In this document: piece after piece, positions 36,431-44,968 of the stretch
Layout: each line of letters begins with the position of its first letter
Position numbering within the stretch: position 1 is the stretch's first letter
Assembly (NCBI RefSeq): GCF_013114835.1
Contig: NZ_JAAVLW010000004.1
Location: 558,001-622,000 of the forward strand
Source: Bradyrhizobium archetypum
GTDB taxonomy: Bacteria; Pseudomonadota; Alphaproteobacteria; Rhizobiales; Xanthobacteraceae
Length of the DNA: 64,000 nucleotides
Direction of reading: 5' to 3'
Notes under the pieces: generated by a model
What the model was told of the DNA's origin: nothing
Seen by the model: the letters and a program-made list of their open reading frames with translations, nothing else
Database searches by the model: none
Made by a program: the position numbers and the translations under genes

Positions 36431-38149
36431 TTACTTCTGGACGGTGATCGCCGTGTTGTGCGAACCGAACTGCGCCGTCACCGACGTGTTCGACACGGCC
36501 GCGCTCGCAACCTGCGAGGTCAGCGCGGAGTTGCCGTTGCCGACCTGGACAGTTGTCTGCAGGTTGGCGCCGATCATCGGCTGCAGACCAGTATCGCTCT
36601 GGCCCACGATTGCCTTGTTGTTGGCGCCGAACTGGGCAATCAACGACCCGTTCACGCCAACGTTAAGCGGGTTGGCAATCGACTGGCTGGTGACGGCGGA
36701 ATTCTTCGCACCGGCCTGAATCGTGAGCGAAGCGTTCGTGCCCAGACCAGACTTGGAGCCCGTCTGACCGGTCGCAGCGGTGTTCTTGTAGCCGGCCTGC
36801 AAGGTGCCCTGAACGTTGCCACCGTTGACCTGGCCAACGATCGCGTCGTTGCCACCGCCGAACTGCGCGATCGCCGAGTTGTTGGAGGAGGGGAACAAGC
36901 TACCACCAGACTGAGCCGTCAACGCGCTGTTGCCCTTGCCGACCTGCAGCGTCAGCGCATTGTTGTCGACGCCGCCAAGTGCGAACGGTATATTGAACGG
37001 TCCAGGCACAACGATCCCGCTCGCATCCTGCCCGGTCGTGGCCTTGTTGCCCTTACCAAACTGGAGCGTAGCAGCCGAGTTGTCGCCGCCCGACGCCGAG
37101 TTGAACCAACCGGTTGAGCCCGTTGTGGTCTGCGAGGTCAGGGCCTGGTTGCCGTAGCCGCCCTGCAGAGTGAACGCGCCGTTGGTGCCGCCGGTATCAG
37201 TGGCCGACTGGCCTGTGATGGCATTGTTGTGGGCGCCAAACTGCAGCGTGCCCTGCGTGTTGTTACCTCCGAGTTGACCGACCAGGGCCTGATTGTACCA
37301 GCCGAACTGACCGACGAACGAGTCGTTCGACAGGTTGGTGTTCACGCCTTTGCGCTGGCCGTCCTGCGAAACGCTGGCAAAATTCTTGCCGCCGAACTGA
37401 ACGACTCCGGAGTTGTTGTCCACGCCAGCTTTGGGATTGCCACCCTGGCCGTTGTTTCCTGTCTGTCCGCTGCCAACCGAGTTCTGACCGACGAGAGCAG
37501 TGTTGCCGTAGCCGTTCTGCAGGATGCCTGAGGTGTTGTCACCGCCGGTGCCACCCTTCTTGCCGTTGGACCCGTCCGTCGAGCCCGCCGAGTTCTGCGA
37601 CGTGGCCGCGTTGTTGCCCCAGCCGAACTGCGCGGTGGTCGAATCGTTCTTACCCGAGTTGTGCTGGTTGGTCTGCTGACCCGTGATCGACGCGTTCTTG
37701 CCGCCGACCTGCAGCGTGGTCGAATCATTGTTGCCGCCGTTCTGTCCTACAAGCGAGTCGTTCTTGTAGCCGAACTGCGCAGTGCCCGAATTGTTGGTCT
37801 TGTTGCCGGTGGCGCCGCCCTGTGAGGTGACGGCGTTGTTGCCGACGCCAACCTGAAGCGTGCCCTGCGTGTTGTTGCCGCCGTCCTGGCCGACGAGCGC
37901 GTTGTTGTGCGCGCCGAACTGGCCAATGCCGGACTGGTTGGTCTTCGAGGGTGAGGACGGGTTGTTCTGCGAGGTGATCGCGGTGTTCTTCTTGCCGGCC
38001 TGAATCGTGGCCTGCTTGTTGTTGCCGTTGGTCTGGCCGACAACGGCGCTATTCGATGCGCCGATCTGCGCGACAAAAGATTCGTTGCTCGCCGCAGAAG
38101 CGAGCGACGTCGTCGCCATCAGAAATGCAATGGTTGTTAAATTTCGCAT
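36431..38149 (-). CDS. csgA: Major curlin subunit CsgA with 20 curlin repeats
   Basis: 572 residues, about four times E. coli CsgA. A signal peptide (TTIAFLMATTSLASA) is followed by twenty copies of the curlin unit Q-x-G-x-x-N-x-(A/S)-x-x-x-Q, for example QFGAHNNALVGQ, QVGKGNSALTAQ, QFGSHNTAITVQ. Repeats are joined by short GGNN turns or by Gly/Ser/Thr/Asn-rich inserts of up to about 20 residues. Each unit is one strand-turn-strand rung of an amyloid beta-solenoid, so this makes a very long fibre monomer. GAGGGA precedes the start. First gene of the csg operon; csgH follows after about 50 bases. Confidence 0.93.
   Translation of the reverse strand: MRNLTTIAFLMATTSLASAASNESFVAQIGASNSAVVGQTNGNNKQATIQAGKKNTAITSQNNPSSPSKTNQSGIGQFGAHNNALVGQDGGNNTQGTLQVGVGNNAVTSQGGATGNKTNNSGTAQFGYKNDSLVGQNGGNNDSTTLQVGGKNASITGQQTNQHNSGKNDSTTAQFGWGNNAATSQNSAGSTDGSNGKKGGTGGDNTSGILQNGYGNTALVGQNSVGSGQTGNNGQGGNPKAGVDNNSGVVQFGGKNFASVSQDGQRKGVNTNLSNDSFVGQFGWYNQALVGQLGGNNTQGTLQFGAHNNAITGQSATDTGGTNGAFTLQGGYGNQALTSQTTTGSTGWFNSASGGDNSAATLQFGKGNKATTGQDASGIVVPGPFNIPFALGGVDNNALTLQVGKGNSALTAQSGGSLFPSSNNSAIAQFGGGNDAIVGQVNGGNVQGTLQAGYKNTAATGQTGSKSGLGTNASLTIQAGAKNSAVTSQSIANPLNVGVNGSLIAQFGANNKAIVGQSDTGLQPMIGANLQTTVQVGNGNSALTSQVASAAVSNTSVTAQFGSHNTAITVQK
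36434..38089 (-). repeat. Array of 20 curlin repeats inside csgA
   Basis: Counted by eye from the translation: twenty copies of Q-x-G-x-x-N-x-(A/S/T)-x-x-x-Q between residues about 21 and 571. Even-numbered gaps tend to carry longer variable inserts (up to about 20 residues, for example one containing PGPFNIPFALGG), while others are tight GGNN turns. The DNA copies are diverged, so the array is old or under codon-level diversification. Confidence 0.9.
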
Positions 38150-38348
38150 TTGGAAATCCCTCGTTTCCCATTGGTGGCACAGCGACCATCGCTGCCCTCC
38201 TGGGCGGGACTTAACCCTTTCTTAAGTATGCTCCGCAAGTGCTAAGGCAAATTTTACCCTAATGTTCGTCGTTTAAATTCTGTGATGGCCATGTTCAGTC
38301 GCTGGGGATGCCATTCAACCTTCAGTTGGAATTAATGAATTTCGATTT

Positions 38349-38366
38349 GTTGACTTATATGTCGAC
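38349..38366. promoter_or_regulatory. Near-palindromic element 1 (GTTGAC-N6-GTCGAC)
   Basis: GTTGAC, six AT bases (TTATAT) and GTCGAC form an 18-base near palindrome about 200 bases upstream of csgA. A second copy lies 49 bases further on, so both may be operators for one dimeric regulator. Confidence 0.55.
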
Positions 38367-38397
38367 ATAACTGCCGTTGGCGCGAAGGGCGCGGTTT

Positions 38398-38415
38398 GTT
38401 GACATTAATGTCGAC
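38398..38415. promoter_or_regulatory. Near-palindromic element 2 (GTTGAC-N6-GTCGAC)
   Basis: Same layout as element 1 with ATTAAT in the centre, making the match TTGTTGACATTAATGTCGAC almost perfectly symmetric apart from one T/G exchange. Start-to-start distance to element 1 is 49 bases. Confidence 0.55.
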
Positions 38416-38983
38416 AAGCAAGGATGTGCTCATCTCCAATGGATATCCGGGAATCGATCGTCGATGCCGACGAAAGTTGCGGTGTGCCGAATCATCGTCC
38501 GGCTACCGACCGGTTCGCTTGCCCATCTGAGAAATCACCGCGCGTGGATTGCTATCGTCGATCTGCTCTTCAGGAGTCGCCAATTCAGGATTTCTGTTTT
38601 GGCCTGCCGTGGAGAGGAGGCGAGAAGCACATTGCTTCTCCTAGCACGCATCGCATGTGAACGCCGGCCCTCAGTCTTGGCTTCGGTTCTGTGCTCTCTT
38701 CGAGATCGGCGATGACCGATCTCGGCTGTAGTAATGGTCTAGGCCGTCCCGGTGGCCGTGAACCCATTTCACGCGGCCAGACGCTGTGCGCCTGACTGGT
38801 TGCAGTGCGGCAGATGCTCCCGTCAAACCCGGAATCTGTGTCTTCAGTGCCTCAGGTGCGAAATTTTAGGGTTGCGCGCGGCCGGGCCGAATACCATTGT
38901 GACGTTCGGGAATACACTTCGAGCCGCATACCAGCCTCGATGGATCAATCAATTTATGACCTCAGAGCGGTTGTAGACTTAGT

Positions 38984-39469
38984 ATGTCAACGATCGAAGA
39001 TCTCGTCGCTGCGGGGGCCATTTCAAGAATCGAAGTGGAATTGGACGGCCGCGAACAAGCGCAGCGCCTGCTGTATGGAACGCCTGATTTTATTGAGTGG
39101 CTTCGTAAACTGGTAAACGGCTCTGAAGCCGAAGGCCGCCTCGGGCAAGCGACAGCGGCAGAGCAAATCGACCAACTCTTCCACCTATTTCTAAGCGGCG
39201 GACCTCTTATCCATACCCGCCAATTTCGATATATTCGCGCCGAAGAAAATGCTGTATGGGAATTGAAGACGCCGGATATACGCATCTTCGGCTGGTTCAT
39301 GAAGCGAGATTGCTTCGTTTGCGTTTTTGGTGATTGGGCTGATAGAGTTAAAGACCACGAGCTTTATCGTGGCTATCGAATTGCAATAAGAAGAATCCGT
39401 CGGCAATTGGGCGTTGATAATACTTTATGTGTTCAGGGGGTAGATCCAGGTGACGTCCTTTCAGTTTGA
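38984..39469 (+). CDS. RelE/HigB-like toxin candidate
   Basis: 161 residues, soluble. The C-terminal half has the look of a HigB/Gp49-type domain: VWELKTPDIRIFGWFMKRD near residue 87, CVFGDWADRVKDHELY near residue 108 and the basic helix YRIAIRRIRRQLG near residue 130. It is longer than typical HigB (about 110) because of an N-terminal helical part. Its stop lies 20 bases inside the HTH gene, the usual overlap of toxin-antitoxin pairs. The family match is moderate; it could be another small regulator of the cassette. Confidence 0.6.
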   Translation: MSTIEDLVAAGAISRIEVELDGREQAQRLLYGTPDFIEWLRKLVNGSEAEGRLGQATAAEQIDQLFHLFLSGGPLIHTRQFRYIRAEENAVWELKTPDIRIFGWFMKRDCFVCVFGDWADRVKDHELYRGYRIAIRRIRRQLGVDNTLCVQGVDPGDVLSV

Positions 39470-39869
39470 TATTGGAAGCCGGGCGCGTAATGCCGGTCGA
39501 TTCATTGGTCGCGTCAGGAACGAATTGCTGAGAGCGCTCTCAGAGCGGAAAAAAGATCGGAGGCTTTCGCAGCAGGAGCTTGCGAAGAAGCTCGAGGTTC
39601 ATCGCTCGCTCATTAACCGGCAGCTCTCCGGAGAAGCAAATCTGACACTGAGGTCACTGGCGGATCTCGCGTGGGCGATGGATATGGAAATCTCATTCGA
39701 GCTCAAGAAGCCGGTGGCCGAGGCGGGGCAGAATCAGCCGGTGACCACGTCGACGATCGGCCACGGCCAGATCAAATATATCGATGGCGGCCGGCGAGGC
39801 ACGTCACTTTGTCAGAAGCTCGTCGCATCTTCGCTTGTGCCGGGCGAGGCAACGAAATCTCTAAGATGA
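39450..39869 (+). CDS. XRE-family HTH protein, probable antitoxin
   Basis: 139 residues. The helix-turn-helix reads LSQQELAKKLEVHRSLINRQ near residues 39-58, then LTLRSLADLAWAMDMEISFE, the end of the XRE fold. GTG at 39450 with AGGGGG nine bases upstream. Overlap with the toxin-like gene and a four-base ATGA overlap with the gene after it make a three-gene unit. It would neutralise the toxin and repress the operon if the toxin-antitoxin reading is right. The C-terminal tail is unstructured. Confidence 0.75.
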   Translation: MTSFQFDIGSRARNAGRFIGRVRNELLRALSERKKDRRLSQQELAKKLEVHRSLINRQLSGEANLTLRSLADLAWAMDMEISFELKKPVAEAGQNQPVTTSTIGHGQIKYIDGGRRGTSLCQKLVASSLVPGEATKSLR

Positions 39870-40312
39870 GACGTTACGGCTATTCCATTTTCTGCGACGA
39901 CATTCGAAGTGAAGCTGGTGGCAAGCTCAGTTTCATCGGCTGTTACAATGCGGTCATGATGACGGAGCAGAAATTCCCGCTGGTCCTATCCAAGTTCTGC
40001 ATTCATTTCCACGTATTCTCGCCGGCAACGCAGCCCTACACATCTGTGACGGCTCGATGCTATGTGCCCGGCGAGCCGGAGCCGATTGCCGAAGAGCCGA
40101 TCGAGGTGCCCGGACTGTTGGACCAGCAGAACCTGCTGGATAGTCTGCCGAAAGATATCTCTGTCCCGCCCTATATCGTCGTGGCGTCGAGCCTGGTGTT
40201 CTCGCCGCTGGAGATTCGGGAGCCGGGCCTGATTCATATTCGTGTTGTGATCAATGCAGGGCCGGACGAATTGCATCTGGGCTCGCTGCAGGTGGTATCC
40301 GCCTCGACGTAG
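39866..40312 (+). CDS. DUF6941-like hypothetical protein, third gene of HTH cassette
   Basis: 148 residues, beta-rich, no signal peptide. The N-terminus reads RRYGYSIFCDDIRSEAGGK then LSFIGCYN, resembling the little-known DUF6941 family found in many proteobacteria. ATG at 39866 overlaps the HTH stop (ATGA), so it is translated with the regulator. Toxin-antitoxin pairs rarely carry such a third gene; it may be cargo or a chaperone-like partner. Function unknown. Confidence 0.6.
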   Translation: MRRYGYSIFCDDIRSEAGGKLSFIGCYNAVMMTEQKFPLVLSKFCIHFHVFSPATQPYTSVTARCYVPGEPEPIAEEPIEVPGLLDQQNLLDSLPKDISVPPYIVVASSLVFSPLEIREPGLIHIRVVINAGPDELHLGSLQVVSAST

Positions 40313-40335
40313 CGAAGAATGAGGAGCTCGAAGGA

Positions 40336-40689
40336 TCAGCGTCGCTGATTTACGATGGCCTGATTTCCCGTGCCCTGCTGGACGATTGTGGACAAGTTGT
40401 TTCCGCCGGTCTGCGCAACCATTGCAAAGTTGTTCGTCCCAACCTGTGTGACGGAAGAAACGTTGGCGTTGGGCGGCAATGTCGTCGGCCCAGCAGCAGC
40501 AAATGCGTTAACCTTGACGGGCACAGCAATCTTCGCGGACGAGACCGGCTCTTTCGGCCATTCGAAATTGCCGGCTGGCTGCCGGGCTCCCCCAATCTGT
40601 GAAACAAAGGCTTCACCCGCCAAGCTGGGCGTGTTGGCCGCGGTCAGAAGGGTCGCGAGAACGACAATATGTGTGCGCATTCTACTCAC
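40336..40689 (-). CDS. Orphan CsgB-like curlin-repeat protein
   Basis: 117 residues with signal peptide (IVVLATLLTAANTPSLA). The mature protein opens with EAFVSQIGG, has a spacer of about 45 residues, then two curlin units, QVGTNNFAMVAQTGGNN and QQGTGNQAIVNQ, and ends QRR. Few repeats plus a basic C-terminus is the pattern of the CsgB nucleator. It lies 2.2 kb upstream of csgA on the same strand, with the toxin-like cassette between them on the other strand. AGGTGA precedes the ATG. Confidence 0.75.
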   Translation of the reverse strand: MSRMRTHIVVLATLLTAANTPSLAGEAFVSQIGGARQPAGNFEWPKEPVSSAKIAVPVKVNAFAAAGPTTLPPNANVSSVTQVGTNNFAMVAQTGGNNLSTIVQQGTGNQAIVNQRR

Positions 40690-40892
40690 CTGAAGAATGC
40701 GTATTTTCTACCGTATTCTTCTTAATGACCCGTGACCCCGCAGCCGCCGATCGGTTCGACAAACTTTGCAGGAGCAGGGAAGCCGGGGGCTGGCGCCTGC
40801 GTTGGGCCGGCGATATCTTAGGCTTCTTTTGTAGTCATATCCGCTCAGCGTTTTTGCAATTGGCCGAGCAACGGATCAAAGGCTTTTGTGTT

Positions 40893-41612
40893 ATGCGCGA
40901 ATTCGTAATGCCCAAGGCTTGCATTAAGACTCATATCAAGGCTCACATCCTTCTTGTTGCATTTGCCGCCGTCTTTTGCGATGCGGCGCCGCTTCATGCC
41001 CAAGACAGGGCTGGTCCGGTTGAGCCCAACGCCGTTTTCATTCCGCAGGCGCAACCAAGGCAAGCCAAGAGCGCGACGGCGCCTGCGCGCCGGCCTGCGC
41101 CAAAAGCAGCCGGGCAAGACCAGGCACAAGCGACCGTAGCGGCACCTGGTGCGCGAGTCGGCGCATTGCCGAATGGTGCTTCCGCAATCAGCGAAATATA
41201 TGGCGACTGGACCTTGAATTGCAGCACCGACAAGGGAGCGAAGGTTTGCACGCTGAGCCAGGCGCAGGTCAATAAAGAGGGACAGCGAGCCTTTGCGATC
41301 GAGCTGCGGATTGCAAAAGAAGGCGCGAGCGAGGGAACGATCTTGATGCCGTTCGGGCTCAAGCTGGATGCCGGGGTTATCCTCAAACTGGATGACAAGG
41401 ATTTGGGGCACGGGCTGCGCTTCTCGACTTGTGTGGCGCAAGGCTGCCTGCTTCCCATCACCTTTCCGAGTGCTGGCATGAATGCAATACGGAACGCCAA
41501 GGCCTTCGCGGTAGGCGCACTCAGTGTGAGCAATGGTCAAGCTGTTACGTTCAATGTATCTCTCAATGGTTTTGCGGTTGCGGTCGATCGCGCCATTCAG
41601 CTAGCGAGCTGA
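40893..41612 (+). CDS. Invasion-associated locus B (IalB) family protein
   Basis: 239 residues. A signal peptide (HILLVAFAAVFCDAAPLHAQ) is followed by an Ala/Pro/Gln-rich spacer and the IalB domain from about residue 100: YGDWTLNCSTDKGAKVCTL, then GLRFSTCVAQGCLLPITF. Its four cysteines are typical of the family and probably form two disulfides. IalB was named for erythrocyte invasion in Bartonella, but most alphaproteobacterial copies are periplasmic proteins of unknown role. ATG at 40908 is an alternative start. Divergent from the CsgB-like gene. Confidence 0.88.
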   Translation: MREFVMPKACIKTHIKAHILLVAFAAVFCDAAPLHAQDRAGPVEPNAVFIPQAQPRQAKSATAPARRPAPKAAGQDQAQATVAAPGARVGALPNGASAISEIYGDWTLNCSTDKGAKVCTLSQAQVNKEGQRAFAIELRIAKEGASEGTILMPFGLKLDAGVILKLDDKDLGHGLRFSTCVAQGCLLPITFPSAGMNAIRNAKAFAVGALSVSNGQAVTFNVSLNGFAVAVDRAIQLAS

Positions 41613-42618
41613 TAGTTGTCAGAAGCAGAATGGTTGGAAGCAGGCCTGTGGTTCAGGCGAGATTACCGATACCGCCGCACAGGACACCTGCAGCATGATG
41701 GTCAGAGACAGGGTTAATCTGTTTTTCATCTGAGATGCGTGAGCTGGGGAAGCGCCTTGCAGCTTCGGCGCGAGAATAGGACGCGCGATGTTCGACTGAA
41801 TCGACGGCTGTGCTTCGCGAAAGACGTAGATACGCGCGCTTTAACCGAAATATCGAAATCTCAGCGGGCTTTCAGAAACCTGGTCAGATCGCGGCAAGCA
41901 ACCGCGTTGGCTGGGGCCACTCTCAGGACCGGCCGCAGGATAGAAAGTTCACGATCAGCAAAGCTGAGACAAAAACGCTCGCCAACAGCGTGTCTGAGCG
42001 GCTGGGGATTTTTGACCGACATATTCGGAGATTGCTGACGAAACCGCTCGGCGCGATGCTCATCATTACCTTGATTGCGACGGCCATGGACGTCCCCATC
42101 TTGAGGCGAGCTGCGTGGCGAATGCCGCCAGTTGTGTAAGTCGAAGCGAGGCATGCTAAGGCGGCTTTTGAGAAGATTGTCACGTCCGGGATGCCGCCAT
42201 TTTCTCCGGCGTCTGATGCACCGCTGGAGCTAAGGGCCCGTGGAAGTTCGCTGAGCGGAGCCAAAGATGCCTGTCTAGGCAGGATGGCTCGTCTGGCTTC
42301 TCCTAACCCCCGTCTCGCCGCCTGTTGCGGCCTGCGTTCCTTCGATCGACTACTCCGACAACTCGATCTGCAGGCTCAGTCTTGGTTCCGGACACGAGCT
42401 CCGTAGTTTTCCTGCTTTACAAGGGGCGCCATCGGGGCCAAAACACGTCAGATGCGTGGGAATAACCCGCGACATCCGCCGCCGGGTACCGCTGCAGTCG
42501 CCGCTCGAATGCGCTGAAGCCTCCGTCGATCATTCACGACTAAATGCCGTTAATATTTGGCGCACTTTTTCGACAGTGGTGGACTGGGCTCTGAATCAGA
42601 CGTGCAGGAGCTAGTTTC
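41613..42618. other. Gap without a supported gene
   Basis: About 1 kb with overlapping weak frames on both strands and no recognisable domain; probably degenerate sequence. Confidence 0.4.
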
Positions 42619-42783
42619 GTGCAGCCCGAAGCAATTGTCGTTCTGCTGAGCGTGAGCCTCGGTCTCCTACTTCATTTCTTCGTTGAGCGAATGCTTATTG
42701 AGACCTTTCGTGGTCTATTGGGGCGCCGGTCAGCTTCGCTTCGCCTTCCACATGAAGGGTCGCACCCTACTGCGCTGTCATGA
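42619..42783 (+). pseudogene. Possible acyltransferase C-terminal remnant
   Basis: 54 codons from a GTG preceded by AGGAG. The peptide has one hydrophobic helix (IVVLLSVSLGLLLHFFVE) followed by RMLIETFRGLLGRR, which looks like the last helix and basic tail of an acyltransferase-3 or similar membrane enzyme. An intact acyltransferase of that family starts 120 bases downstream, so this may be the end of an earlier copy. It could also be an independent small membrane protein. Confidence 0.35.
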
Positions 42784-42905
42784 TGTTCGATTTCGCTGCG
42801 CCGTCGCTTGTGCATGTCAGTCGGCTTGTGGGCACAGTGAGCCATTCGCGAGAACCACACGTCCAAAAGGTGCGCCGCATCGGGACGAGAAATGGGTGCT
42901 CTGTG

Positions 42906-44021
42906 ATGCTAACGAACATCCAGATTCTGCGAGCTGTTGCAGCTTACCTCGTGGTGTTTGTCCATTTAAGGCCGCTACTGCCAGAGACTTCTGTCACCAC
43001 TGCACTGCACGATAAAGGCTACAGCGGCGTAGATCTATTTTTTGTAATCAGTGGCTTCATCATGGTGTATACGACGTCGCGAAGGAAAGTATCTGCGAGC
43101 GAGTTTGTACTCAACAGGGTGAAGCGGATTGTTCCTCTGTATTATTTGACAACATTTTTCGTCTTCGTGATCGCGATCTCCGTTCCTTTCTTTCTTCGTA
43201 GCTCTTCTCCCGATTTTGGTGCGCTGCTAAAATCCTTAGCATTCGTACCGTTTGAGAAGTCACCCGGCCGCATCTATCCAATCTACTACCTGGGGTGGAC
43301 GCTCAACTATGAGATGTTTTTCTATCTGATTTTCGCACTAAGCTTATCGATATGGTATGAGATGAGAGTCGCGCTGTGTGCGACGATAATACTGGGTCTC
43401 GTTCTTTTCGGGCTTTACATCCCCAGCCCAGGCAATGTCATCCTGCACTTCTACAGCCAACCGATCATGCTTGATTTTTCTTTAGGTATGATCCTCGCGT
43501 TGTTTCGCGATCGGATCTCAGCCACCATGCATCGAATGTCGGGGTTACCGTGGCTAACTCTGTCGCTTGGCTTGGGCTTATTGGTTGCCTTTTCATTTCT
43601 GCCAATTACCTCGTCCGTATACGATCCACCAACCAACACATTGCTGACGTTTGGGGTTCCGGCGGCGCTGATCGTCATGGCGGCAGTCGGATTTGACGAT
43701 GTGAAAACGCGCGGACAACCTTGGCAGTTCTTGCAGGAGGTCGGCAATGCAAGCTATTCGATCTACCTGACGCATTTCTTTGTCGTCGGCGTGCTGATCG
43801 CCTTCGCAAACTACGCCCATCTTTCGCCGACTCTGCGAACATCGCTCGCGGTGATAGCGATTCCACTAACAGCAATTTTCGGTATTGGTGTGTATCGCGT
43901 TTTCGAGCGTCCCGTCATGTCATTGCTGGAGCGCCGGAAGCCTGCGGACAATGCCCCGGGCTCAACATGTCAGCTGAAAAGATCGTGCAATGACCCACCT
44001 GGTGATCTGAGCAGGTCCTAG
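42906..44021 (+). CDS. Acyltransferase 3 family (OafA/ExoZ-like) membrane protein
   Basis: 371 residues with about ten membrane helices. The N-terminal signature NIQILRAVAAYLVVFVHL, then KGYSGVDLFFVISGFIM near residue 37, with the catalytic-region His and Arg, is diagnostic. FLSRxxRI-type basic loop reads FVLNRVKRIVPLYYL near residue 67. Such enzymes acetylate or succinylate sugars of exopolysaccharide, as ExoZ does for succinoglycan. ATG at 42906 begins directly with the signature; longer starts add no conserved sequence. Standing 4.4 kb before the polysaccharide export gene, it may decorate that polymer. Confidence 0.88.
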   Translation: MLTNIQILRAVAAYLVVFVHLRPLLPETSVTTALHDKGYSGVDLFFVISGFIMVYTTSRRKVSASEFVLNRVKRIVPLYYLTTFFVFVIAISVPFFLRSSSPDFGALLKSLAFVPFEKSPGRIYPIYYLGWTLNYEMFFYLIFALSLSIWYEMRVALCATIILGLVLFGLYIPSPGNVILHFYSQPIMLDFSLGMILALFRDRISATMHRMSGLPWLTLSLGLGLLVAFSFLPITSSVYDPPTNTLLTFGVPAALIVMAAVGFDDVKTRGQPWQFLQEVGNASYSIYLTHFFVVGVLIAFANYAHLSPTLRTSLAVIAIPLTAIFGIGVYRVFERPVMSLLERRKPADNAPGSTCQLKRSCNDPPGDLSRS

Positions 44022-44595
44022 CTACGCAAACAGGGACACGATGTCGGCTCTTGGCGCATCGCATCATTTCGCTGCGCTGCGCAATGGGGCCGCCACTGTC
44101 GTGCAATTTTTATCGGTCTGCGGCAGATGGGTTTTTTGGACTTGTTGCGCAGCGAGGCTTCCGCAGGCGCATTCTCACATCCGATCAGGTCTTTCGTCCG
44201 CTCTATCCCGTTTCACCGCCACGATTTTAAGTGTTTTCTTTTCTGTAAGCCGACAATACTTTACCTAAGTTCGAACCAATCGCCTTCGAAGAGGGCGGAA
44301 ATGGGGGCTACTGGGCTTGGCTTTCTTGAAGAGGCGTGCCGACGGACGGCTTGGGGTGTTCTTGCATTACCTATCGCGCGGCTTGCGAGAACGCGCGAAG
44401 CATCGGAGGTAGGCAACAAAGGACAAGACAAGCACATCGGAAGGAGTTCGAATGGGGGAAGCATATGGGGTAATGTTCGATGGGTGGCTTCACAATGGGC
44501 GCGCAGCCAAGCGCCAAACCAACGCCGGCGGCGTTGCCGAGACTCCACTAAATCGCGGACCTGTTAGGTGCCGCCCTGTGCACTGTTGATCTGCG
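44022..44595. other. Gap without a supported gene
   Basis: Frames on both strands (for example 44127-44567 plus) lack domains and ribosome sites. Nothing recognised. Confidence 0.4.
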
Positions 44596-44802
44596 ATGGA
44601 TCCAACTAAAATACGGATGAGATACTTAGTCTGTATTTTTGTCGCTGCGGTGATTGCCGCGGCCGTCCTCCGCCATACACTTCATGTTCATGCCGGCTTC
44701 ACGCGACTAGAGATTTTTATATTGGCGTTACTTGCCCTGGTTACCATATTGATGGCGGTAGGTCTGGTTCGGCGAATGCGCCGCAACTCATTGCGCGACT
44801 GA
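44596..44802 (+). CDS. Small two-helix membrane protein, hypothetical
   Basis: 68 residues: YLVCIFVAAVIAAAVLRHTL and LEIFILALLALVTILMAVGL are two clear membrane helices, with a basic tail RRMRRNSLRD. No known family and a weak ribosome site; the start could be the internal ATG seven codons in. Confidence 0.5.
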   Translation: MDPTKIRMRYLVCIFVAAVIAAAVLRHTLHVHAGFTRLEIFILALLALVTILMAVGLVRRMRRNSLRD

Positions 44803-44968
44803 TCTACGTTCTGCCCCGGCATGAACCGGGAAACCCATTCGACGTCAATCACGCGACATGGCGGATGCCGTACAAACTCGGTCTTGTTGTGAACTCTGGC
44901 CTTCTGGCATCCGACAAGGTGGTCTGATCATGAAATGCGATAGCGCCGGACGTGGGCCTTCTCGCTGC

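Larger units (their letters stand above)
38150..38983. other. Curli upstream region, no supported gene
   Basis: 834 bases between csgA (minus) and the toxin-like gene (plus). Small frames here (38377-38715 and 38424-38660) show no family or ribosome site. The csgA-proximal half is AT-rich and contains two near-palindromic elements listed separately; it should contain the csg promoter. Confidence 0.45.

Noticed and set aside
36044..37117. 357-codon plus-strand frame opposite csgA and csgH
   Set aside because: The repetitive translation mirrors the curlin repeats on the other strand; not a gene.
36434..38089. Possible CRISPR or tandem DNA repeat
   Set aside because: The periodicity is at protein level (curlin units) inside an open frame; DNA copies differ and lack uniform repeats and spacers.
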